From assembly GCF_024868665.1 (NCBI RefSeq), contig NW_026634404.1, positions 5,933-69,932 on the forward strand: a stretch of DNA of 64,000 bases. The letters run 5' to 3'. The stretch is from Triplophysa rosa. Lineage: Eukaryota; Chordata; Actinopteri; Cypriniformes; Nemacheilidae. The stretch's first letter is position 1. Every line of letters begins with the position of its first letter. This document shows, piece by piece, positions 54,867 to 64,000 of the stretch. The notes beneath the pieces were generated by a model. That model saw only the letters and a program-made list of their open reading frames with translations. It was not told the DNA's origin and made no database searches. Both the position numbers and the translations under genes were made by a program.

Positions 54867-55775
54867 ATGGCACCAAAAAAGAAAACTAAGACGCAAGAAG
54901 TTGACGAAAGACAAGATATGCAACAGGGCCTCGCCGACAACGACACGAGAGATGAGGAGGAAGATGACGACGACGGCGATTCGGTTGACTCATCCAACAA
55001 CAGCCCCAGTAATCCAGATGTTGTGCAAGCTATTAAAGAAATGGAGAAACGAGTAACAAATAAGACGGATGGTGTTATTTCAGCGATCAAAGAAGTGACG
55101 GAGAGGGTTAACGAAGCGGAGGAACGTATTTCTGGGGCTGAGGACGAAATCGTCCAACTTAAGGGCCAAGTTAAAATCTCAAATGAAAACACTAACAGAA
55201 AAGACTGACGATTTGGAAAACCGTAGTCGACGGAACAATTTTGAGATTGGTTGGCCTGCCGGAAAAAGAGGAAGGCAACAATGCGTGCATGTAAATGGCT
55301 TCCAAAAGTTTTGGAAATGGACGTGAATAAGCCACTGACTGTAGAGCGAGCACACAGAGTGGGGAAAATGAGTGCCAACGGCAATGATCGCAGCAATCGA
55401 AATGCTTCTGCACCACCAAGAACGCTCATCATGAGGTTTTTGAACTTCAAGCAAAAAGAGCAGGTATTTAGAGCCGCACGGGCCAAAGGGCCAATCCCAT
55501 ACAAGGATCACAATATCCGGTTTTACATGGATGTGTCGGCCGAGGTTCATAGAAAGCAGAGCGCATTTGACGGTGTTCGGCAAAAGCTGAGAGACCGGGG
55601 AATCAGCAAACACAGGATTGTTTTCCCATTGCGTCTTCTGGTCACTCATCGAGAAAGATCCAGAATGTTGGAAACCCTGTCCGATGTGGAAAAATTCATT
55701 GAACCATTAGATAAAGAGCGACGGCAGGCCCAACTAAACCGGGACACACTTATTCTTCTTGAACATTTAACATAG
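54867..55775 (+). pseudogene. L1-like ORF1 (coiled coil, RRM, CTD)
   Basis: The ATG at 54867 opens an acidic N-terminus (RDEEEDDDDGDS) and a coiled coil (AIKEMEKRVTNKTDGVISAI). A frame change near 55205-55250 breaks LTEKTDDLENRSRRNN. The second frame (to 55775) has VERAHRVGKM, RTLIMRFLNFKQKEQVFRAA and IRFYMDVSAEVHRKQ, the RRM and C-terminal domain of L1 ORF1p, an RNA-binding chaperone. The antisense frame of 234 codons over it is a shadow. Confidence 0.85.
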
Positions 55776-56495
55776 TTCTGAAAGTACATTTTTGTCTTCT
55801 GTTCTCTTCCTAAAAAGTGAGTAACGTACACTGGAAAATAAGGTGTCTCTTTGGCTATGTCCAATAACTTTGTACAATAGTTAAGAAAATGTCATATTGT
55901 TAAGTGTGTAGTAATATGTGCCTATTATAGTTTGTTTATATAGGGCCGGTTTCCCGGACGGGGTTTTAGCCTAATCCCAGACTACTTTAAAAATGAGTGG
56001 CATATTGATCGAAAACAACTTGCACTTGCATATCTTAAAATATATCAGTGCGATTGTTTTGTCTCAAGATGCACACTGTAATGTCTGTTTGTAAAGCATG
56101 TTTTTAAAAATGCCTTAAATATCCTAATTTAACTAAGGCCTAGTCCTGGTTTAGGCTAATCCCTGTCCGGGAAACCGCCCCATAGTGTTCAAAATACGTA
56201 GCATTGTTAAAGCAGAATGGGTTGTGACAACAGAGAGCGTTAGGGACTTTATAGTTCCACACCGCTGTGTGGTCCAGACAAACCCATATAAGGAGTGATG
56301 GAGGGGGGGGGTTGATTCAGTAGCATAAAAGATACTGGGCAACAGTAAATGTCTGTTATATGTGTATCATGTTAAGTGTATATGTTATATTTCATTCAGT
56401 AGTCCTTTCTTCTTTTTAGGTAAAAACATTTCAGTGCTAAACATGTATATGTATGTTAAACAAAACACACCTCAGAGATTAAAATATAAAGAATC

Positions 56496-59400
56496 ATGGG
56501 AGAGACAGGTCAGATAAAATGTGTAACTTGGAACTGTAGAGGGCTGGGTAAAATAAAAAAATTAGGCAGGTAATAGAATTATAGAATTAAATATTCACAA
56601 GCAAAAGTAGTTTTTTTACAAGAAACCCACGACAATAGGAGATACAATTAGGAGAAGGAGGAGATGGCCAGGACAAGTATTTGCTGCCTGTCACACTTCG
56701 GGTGCGAGAGGGGCAGTCTTGTATAAAGTACTTGAAAGCAATACTTGAGTAAAAGTACAAGTATCTTACCAAAAAATGACTTTGGTAGAAGTTAAAGTCA
56801 CCCTTTAAAATATTACTTGAGTAAAAGTCTTAAAGTACCTGACATTTAGTATACTTAAGTATCAAAAGTAATTGTCTGATATAAAATGTACTTAAGTATT
56901 AAAAGTAAAAGTAAAAGTAAAGGTATTTAAAAAAAAGTGAACGGTTAGAATTTTGAGGTAATTAAATCAAAGCAAATCTCAAGTTCAACAAAATGCACGG
57001 TGCTTTTGAAGATGTGAGTAATCCTGAAGGCTCCTCTGTAACCTGCCATTAATTAGCCTAATGTGGTCTAAAAAAAATCCCTCCACCGGTGTAACGCTAA
57101 TTTACCTAGGAAATATTCGGCCGCCACTTAGGCTATACCAGAAACCGTTATTAACCATTTCAGTATTATGTGTTGAATTAATTCGGAGGGAAAATCATTG
57201 GTGTTGTTAAATATCTGCACATTGGCTAATCAGAAAAGTTAACTAGCACACGTTAGCCTGGCCATCACGTTAGCCAGATATCTGAACAGGCTTATGATAA
57301 CTAATTCATGTTAAATAACGTGAATTGAATGAAAATTAATTTAACCTACCTCGATGTGCTTCTTCAGGTTGGACGGGGAGTTTTTTAATGCCAATATTTC
57401 AGTGACTCTCGGTAGGCATACCGGGTTTCCATCCAAAGTTGCGAATTTAGCTTATGCGCAAAATTGGAAAATCGCATAAAACATTTGCCGTTTCCATCCA
57501 ACTAGTCAACCTAATAAACTGGCACTAAATATCAGTAAGAGAAACCACTGAATATAATAGTTTTGATATACTTGCGCAAGCAGACGATTAGGAAACTCAA
57601 TAAATGCGGTGCTTTTGTGGATGCCTGCTGTTCGGGAAACACAGCCGTGACAGCTAGTTCTAAGAGGCAATTACAAAAATACTTGACGACTTTGCTCAGG
57701 CGTTTAAGAATGACCATCACAACATTTCTGATGCTGTGTCACAAGATCATTACTCTGGTTAGTCAGGTTACGCAGTCTCATAGTGCAGTTACGTGACTTT
57801 TTGGAGGAATTTATTCAGCAAATGCGTTTCCATCTCCCATTATTCGCATTAACCCTTTTTCGCAAAAATGAAAAACCACCTCAAGCGAGCGTAAAAACCT
57901 TTTTGCGAATTAAGGGTTTTTAATTAGAAATTTAGCGTTTCCATCACTCGTTTCTGATGCGAAACTTCAAAATGCGAATAAAACCAGAGTAATGGAAACC
58001 CACACTTAATCCGGTAGGAAGAATTTTTCACTCCAATGTACGAAAATATTTCTTGCAAATACGGCAACGGGTGTGTAACGTTATCTTCGTCACCACCACG
58101 GAGTTCACCAAGTTCGTCACTGTAGTCGAGATGCTCGTCATCTGCTACCAGAGTGGTAACGTTAGCAGAGCCTGCAGCAGGTGCTTCCATGATGGCATCA
58201 ATAATGTGACATGCCCGGACAAGCAGGACTTCTTCTTCTTCGTGCTTGGCGGTTGACATGACAACAAACAGGCATTACGTCACCAACTCAAATTTCTTCA
58301 GAAAATTCTTTAATTTGTAGTAACGAGTAACGAAGATGGTTAGGAGAAATGTATCGGAGTAAAAGTACACATTTTATTTAGGAAATGTAGTGGAGTAAAA
58401 GTGAAAGTTGTCAGAAATATAAATAACGAAGTAAAGTACAGATATGTGAGAATTCTACTTAAGTACAGTAACGAAGTATTTGTACTTCGTTACATTACAA
58501 CACTGGAGAGGGGTAATGACCCTAATTCATAAGTCCATTCCAATACAAGTTCAAAAGGTAATCAAAGACACAGCTGGAAGATATATCATTGTACAAGCTG
58601 TTATGTTTTCAGAAAAAAATAATTTGATCAATGTATATGGCCCGAATGGTGATAGTCCAAACTCTTACAAGGATCTATTTCTACCGGTTGCTAATTTGCC
58701 AGGACAATACTCTATAGGAGGGGACATGAATTGCACATTAGATCCGCTAAAAGATCGATCCACTGGTATTGATAATATGCATACTAAGTCCAGGGCAGTA
58801 CTACATAATTTTATGAAAGATCTTAATCTTCTAGATATTTGGAGACATTTTAACCCTGGAAAAGTATCGTATTCATGCTATTCAGGTGCTTTCCAAACAT
58901 ATGCTCGCATTGATTATTAAATATTGGCACACATATTGAATCGATTAGACGATGTTCTATATAACAGCATAGTTATATCTGATCATGCAGCAGTGGAACT
59001 AAAATACCGTAGTACAAATTTGAGAAAATACCCTCTAATGTGGCATTTTCAGAGGTTGGCTCAGGGAACCATCATTCATAGAGTATTTGGGGAAACAAAT
59101 TGATGATTATTTTGAATTAATACTTCTGAAAGATCAGCACGTGTCAGATGGGAAGCTTTTAAAGCTTACATTCGGGGTCAAATTATTGGAATCTGTAGTT
59201 CCAAAGCTAAGAAGTCAAAACAAGAATTGAAAGAATTAGAGAACCAGATCAAAAAGTTAGAAAGTAAAATATTTAATAAATCAAAAGAAACAGAAGATAT
59301 TCACAAACAATGGCTTCTCCTTAAATCCAGATATAATGAATTGTCAGCAAGTAGAGCGGCAGCAAAAGTTTTAAAGCTAAAAAGTACTTTCTATGAGCAT

Positions 59401-59931
59401 GGAGATAAAGTTGGAAAAGTATTTGCATGGCAAATTTGACAACAGCAAGCGGAACGTGCTATCATAGAAGATCTAAGGGAAAGTATAGATCCAGTAGAAA
59501 TAAATGAAGTTTTCAGTCATTATTATAAAAATGTGTATAGTTCTGAATGCCCTGTTAACTTAGATATTCAGACACAATTTTTGGATAATTTAAATTTACC
59601 GCAACAATCAGAGGAACATAAGAAAAATTTGGACAAAGACATAACACTGCAGGAAATTGAAGAGGCCATCGACTCCATGAAATCTGGGAAAGCAGCAGGT
59701 CTTGATGACCTTCCTATTGATATCTATAAAAAATTTCAAGGAAAACTTGTGCAACCCTTTCTAGATATGATACTAGAAGCATGCCATGAAGGAATACTCC
59801 CAACTTCAATAGGAGAAGCACTAATTACATTATTACCAAAACCAGGTAAAACAAATACGAGATGCGAAAATATGCGTCCAATTAGTCTTTTAAATTTGGA
59901 TACTAAAATATTATGTGAAATCTTAGTGTAA
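56496..59931 (+). pseudogene. L1-like ORF2 (endonuclease and partial RT), interrupted
   Basis: MGETGQIKCVTWNCRGLG and VVFLQETHDN (endonuclease start) precede the hAT insertion. After 58505 follow INVYGPNGDSPNSYKDLF, SIGGDMNCTLDPL and ARIDY, then, after frame changes, the linker (FYEHGDKVGKVFAWQI) and RT start (EAIDSMKSGKAAGLDDLPI, ALITLLPKPGKTNTRC, MRPISLLNLDTKI). The catalytic ADD motif is absent because the copy ends at about 59931. Confidence 0.85.
56714..58505. mobile_element. hAT element with perfect GAGAGGGG duplication
   Basis: 1792 bp starting CAGTCTTGTATAAAGTACTT and ending TACTTCGTTACATTACAACACTG (inverted repeats). The 8-mer GAGAGGGG flanks both sides (56706-56713 and 58506-58513). 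The subterminal regions are dense in AAGTA(A/C)(A/T) motifs. No transposase. It sits inside ORF2 of the plus-strand L1-like LINE and is therefore younger than it. Confidence 0.93.
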
Positions 59932-60808
59932 CCCAGGCTACAGGTCAAGTTACATGAATAGTACACTTTAAATAGAAGTCCAGGTTCGACTCTGGGAGGA
60001 TTTAATAATAAAAACATTTACCAAGCACAGTAAACCAATTAACAGCCACCATTTTCTTTTTATTACAACAATACTAACACATTTCCAAGTTATAAATGAA
60101 AACACAATTTAGAAATAAAAGAAATTGTCCTTCGTGTTTATATGAAAAAAATCAAATGTTAATGTATGTAAAGGCCTTTTTCTTCTTCTACCCGGGTAGT
60201 GTATGTGTGTATTTCAGCTTAGCTGTAAAGTTCAGATACTTGTAGAATCACGATGGTTTCTCGTTTTAGTATCGTAGATCAGACCGCGGTCAAATGAGCC
60301 GTCATCTGCAAACGCTCGGTCAAGCCAGCCGCAGCCGGGTTTCCTGATGTACGTCTATTTGTGGATTTACGGTACGGATACATAGAAAGGACAAAAGGCT
60401 TAGAAAGACCTACAATTTCAGCGTTTTCGTCTAACTGTTACATTATGAAAAACATTGAATTACATTAGAAGATATTTGACCTTGGAATAAAACAGTTAAA
60501 TTAATATAAATAGTGATAAATAGTACTTTTCATTATTTCTTAAAATTTTTTCACTGCTATTATTAACATTTCTTCAGAGTTGACATGACAGTTTCAATGG
60601 GTTCTGCTTCGAGATGACCACGACTGTGTACAAGTCAATTTACACATGTTTTTACTGTAGATTTTGGGAGAAAAATAAAAACAAAGTCTCATTTTATCCT
60701 GGCATTATTTTATTTCACAGTGTAACTATCAAAAGAATGTTGTTGAATTGAATAACAAAAAATGTATATTATAAAATAAATTATGTATATATAGTAAATG
60801 TATATGCA
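59932..60808. other. Gene-free stretch with a tRNA-like T arm
   Basis: GTCCAGGTTCGACTCTGGGA (near 59978-59997) can fold as a T arm with a B box and may be the rest of a tRNA-derived SINE. The remainder, to the stop codon of the minus-strand gene, is unremarkable and includes its 3' flank. Confidence 0.35.
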
Positions 60809-63718
60809 TCAAGCTTTGCACAAACAACAATCCCAGGCTGCATTTTTTGCTTGTTTAAGCTGTGTTGAGTCCATCTCCACACACTGTGCATGGAACCACC
60901 GGCTACAACTATCACACTGAATCTGTAATGGGACAAATGGAGCGCATTTACTAGAAAAATAAAGATTTTCATTTAAACCGATAAACAGCTTCAACTCTTC
61001 AAAATTGACCATGGTGTTACATTGCTACTGTGACAGTTATCATGTATGACAATAGTTGACAATCTGCAATCAAATGGTTATTACTTAATATGAACTTGAG
61101 AGCTGCCAGAAGGCAAGTGCAAAGAAAACGGCAACGTAGAGTATAGAAATGTATTTGTCAGCATGGCTTTAAATATCTGCAATGACCACGGTGGACTTTG
61201 AAACGGATGGAAAATGAATCAAATTCAAGATTTTTTACTCCATTGACAAATCTAGAATTTAACAAATGATAATCCCTGAAATGTGTGCAATATTTGTTTT
61301 TAAATAAACACAGGGTAAAGGATGAAACCCAAGATTACTTATGACTCCCATTTTGTAACATTTTGTTACATGTCCTTACTATTTCTTCTATACCTTGTTC
61401 CCTGACTAATGTCCACTTTGCATTCTAGCCACAGAATGCAAATACTAAACCCGTTAAAAGAAACTACTGACCCAGTCAGTCACGGAAAGCCGCGGCAATG
61501 GTGGTCTGGTTGCTGAACACATTGAACAGCTGTTTTCTGCATCAAACACTAATGAAATGAAAAAGATAAATTTTGTTTCCGAGTATATCATTATAGCAAT
61601 ACAAATACATATGACTAACTGTAAAATACCTGATGCTTCAAGAACTTTTACTGCCAATGCCCTACGCTCCTGTACCATTTCTTCTTTGGTAGTCCCAAAT
61701 GTCATGTTAGGCAATTTGGGAAATGTCTCAATGACTGCCCGTGCCATCTGAAAAAAAATCAGATGATCGATAAATTTGTTGCCCAGTCATTTAAATACTG
61801 TAAAAAGTTATTCTTTAATTTTACCATCATGACAATCACACCACAGCTACTACCATCTTGCTGAACTGGGTGTTGCATAACAGCTCCTTTAAATTTAATA
61901 TCAACCCAGTCTCTCTTGCGGTGGTGTATAGTCCTGGTCTGAAAGTATTCACTGTGTGACAATACATTAGATATTTCTATTGTTTCTTATATACTTATAC
62001 TTGCATATTAATGTACCAATAAAGACAAATGTACTTCAACATAATTATGTAATTACCAGAATTTATTGGCAGCCATTTCTGATTCTGCCTGCTCTGCTGA
62101 GGTCTGAAATGGATCAACCAAGTATACACTGCTTTCTGTTGGATTAATGTACTGCAACCACAATTTATTTTCACATTATTCAACAAAGATTTCACACAAC
62201 AACAGGAACGAAGGGAAAGAACAAAAATACAATTGGAAAAATATAAACTAACCAGCAACTTCCAGTGCATAATTTTTGTGTTAACAAAAGAAACAATGGC
62301 GTTATAGTTGTCAAACTGAACCTGTAACACATCAAAAAGGATTTTCATAATCTATAAACACAGAAATTTATAAATTAAAAAAAAAGTTCGTGCACACGAA
62401 TCGTGCACACAATGTACTTATTAATTCCCTCAATATAGAAAACGTATACAATTTAATTTATCCCTGCATGTCATGTGCAGGGCTACATCTAAATTATTCA
62501 GTTTATGACAAATTATGATGGATTTACATTACATTTTGTCCTTTATCAGTCATTGTTTCATCAGCAAACATCTACATAATTATGTAACAGAAATAAAATT
62601 TACCTTTGATAAACTCTGTCTCCTGACTGATTTGCTGTCCTCATGTAGTATAACGCCAGCCGTGTAATGGTTCATGATGTAGATGGTTTTGTTCAAATGA
62701 TGTTCATTGACAATTCGATGCAAGATACATTCCATGATCTAATTTTATATTCAAACACAAAACACATAAAACAATTATTTAACCTGTAATTGTTTTAATG
62801 GGACTCGAACTTGAGCCACACATATACATTTTAATGAATGTGTCACTGTGTTCTTTGTCCTACATACCTCGCCATGGAGCCAGTTGTGAGGTCTAAGTGA
62901 TTTGAGTTCAGTGTGGTGGATGACATAGCTGTACCCTCTTGTTTGAGATGGAATCACAGAAACAACAACTTCTGTGTCATCTTTGGCCCACAATGCAGTC
63001 ACCTAATAATCAAGAAAACAATACATTCCGTAACATAATAAACTAAACAATAAGAAACAATGAGAAACAATTATTTCACATCACCTGTAATGAAACATCA
63101 TTGGTTTGTATAGTGCTCTCTCCCTTCATGTCTTGTTCTAACAAGTCACATGTTGCTGGAGATTCAGGTGTGATATCCTGTGAGCTCTATAAAAATGGCA
63201 GGATTAACGTGAACTTTTCAGCACATTATAAATCTTTCGTTGAAATTGTAAAATTAAACCACTTTAAGCCGTTAAAAGGAGAAAACAATAAGATAGATTG
63301 AGAACAAACTTCATGTTGGCTTGACAAACCTGGCCTGAAAAGATTAAAGGAGGCCTAGTTTGAAAGGTTTTAGGTTAAACATTTTTGCCCAGAACAAGAG
63401 TAATTATTATAATAAACTCACAGAATGACAAAAGGGATGCTTTGCTTCGCATGCACTACTAGTACTACTACTACTTATAATAATAGTAAGCTTAAATAGT
63501 ACATCAGTATGATGTTGGCCCTCGTCAAGCCAACATAGACAAAACCTGAACAATCTGCACTTTAACTAGTTCATCATAACCTCTGTTTGGGTAATGACTT
63601 CAGATTGCTCTTTGGGTGATGTAGGCTGTGGCTGTGAAGAGTGTGCACTTTTCTATAAAAAAAATTCAACAAGGAACAATTAAATGTGCACATTGTACAC
63701 ACACGTGCACGCACGCAT

Positions 63719-63776
<58 letters not shown>

Positions 63777-63975
63777 ATGTGTGACAGGGATATTGGAGCC
63801 GCATCACCACCACCACCAGTGAGAATCTAAATGAATAGAAAAGTTAACAACTATATATTAACAAGTAAAAAAAATCGAATTGTTTTTGAGTTTTGTTTTG
63901 GTTTACCCTCAACCCCCAAAAGCCACTTACGATAGAATGCAACTGTCCTTGTCTCCCTTTGGAGCCCCTTGGCAT
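60809..63975 (-). CDS. Ulp1/SENP-type protease with C-terminal PHD finger, 11 exons
   Basis: Hand-spliced exons (minus order): 63975-63931, 63652-63581, 63186-63085, 63002-62868, 62738-62604, 62321-62253, 62151-62057, 61933-61825, 61747-61630, 61548-61472, 60922-60809. All have GT-AG borders; together 1071 nt, one open frame from ATG to TGA, 356 residues. Start MPRGSKGRQGQLHSI. The protease core has LRPHNWLHGE, KIMHWKLLYINP (catalytic His), SSVYLVDPF (Asp) and HPVQQDGSSCGVIVMM (Gln and Cys), as in C48 SUMO proteases. The PHD finger has NSCSMC, W-IQCDSCSRWFHAQCVEM and WDCCLC. It would remove a ubiquitin-like modifier and bind chromatin, presumably in the nucleus. Related PHD exons lie at 6795-7480. 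It could be a fish gene or a passenger gene of a large transposon. Confidence 0.85.
63721..63774. repeat. (CA)n microsatellite in the first intron region
   Basis: An almost pure run of CA for about 50 bp inside the first intron of the Ulp1-PHD gene. Likely polymorphic. Confidence 0.95.
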
Positions 63976-64000
63976 AGTGAATTCTGGCTTAAACAACCCC

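Larger units (their letters stand above)
54786..59931 (+). mobile_element. L1/Tx1-like LINE, 3' truncated and split by a hAT element
   Basis: 5' region, ORF1 (54867-55771), ORF2 from 56496 (endonuclease) interrupted at 56713/58506 by a hAT insertion, then RT up to about 59931, where the homology stops inside the RT fingers. LINE copies usually lose the 5' end; here the 3' end is missing, so a later deletion or rearrangement is likely. Several stops and frameshifts. Confidence 0.85.

Noticed and set aside
54800..55504. Antisense ORF of 234 codons
   Set aside because: It is the shadow of the acidic, repeat-rich LINE ORF1 on the plus strand; the Ser-rich run mirrors GAT/GAG codons.

Overview
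This window looks like intergenic and intronic DNA of a teleost fish, probably a cyprinid. The reasons are GT-AG introns, no operons or ribosome binding sites, hAT-type MITEs of the kind common in zebrafish and carp, L1/Tx1- and L2-like LINEs, a sushi-type Gypsy element, a Gmr1-type Gypsy element and an OTU-carrying Helitron. The only clear conserved host gene is a pair of minus-strand exons from the RhoGEF (DH) domain of a TIAM1/TIAM2-like protein (49197-49642). Almost everything else is mobile DNA of different ages, often nested.

Layout. 0.1-7.5 kb: plus-strand remains of a possible multi-gene element. They are a SAMD3-like C-terminus, a C2H2/CMC-type transposase ORF, a broken RecQ-like helicase piece and the last two exons of a PHD-finger gene. 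5.4-9.2 kb: a very large inverted repeat whose loop holds the PHD exons. 9.2-11.8 kb: a second element with long (about 440 bp) terminal inverted repeats. 12.7-26.5 kb: a decayed Helitron (papain-like peptidase, OTU, DUF6570-like, HUH/Y2 Rep, PIF1 helicase). A solo LTR (13.1-14.2 kb) and a complete but dead Gmr1-type retrotransposon (16.5-22.8 kb, minus strand, integrase before reverse transcriptase) are inserted in it. 27-32.8 kb: hAT-like sequence, satellite-like tandem repeats and gene-free DNA. 32.8-36.1 kb: an L2/CR1-like LINE (minus). 36.8-42.2 kb: a near-pristine sushi-type Gypsy chromovirus (plus). 42.9-44 kb: a degraded spliced integrase gene. 44.4-47 kb: a hAT element. 49.9-50.4 kb: a hAT MITE with a perfect target duplication. 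51.6-53.3 kb: a foldback element. 53.4-59.9 kb: two head-to-head L1-like LINEs, the plus-strand one split by a hAT element with a perfect target duplication.

60.8-64 kb (minus): an intact 11-exon gene. By hand splicing it runs from ATG to stop without interruption (356 codons). It encodes a Ulp1/SENP-type cysteine protease (His, Asp, Gln and Cys catalytic positions all present) joined to a C-terminal PHD finger. The PHD exons at 6.8-7.5 kb are a relative of its last two exons with the same splice position. This raises the possibility that transposase, RecQ-like helicase and Ulp1-PHD are parts of one large fish DNA transposon.

The most informative single element is the sushi retrotransposon. 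Its LTRs differ at one position by eye, gag and pol overlap with a G GGA AAC slippery heptamer followed by a hairpin, it has an 11-nt self-priming site, and the LTR ends in tRNA-like sequence. All family calls are from reading motifs; no search was run.
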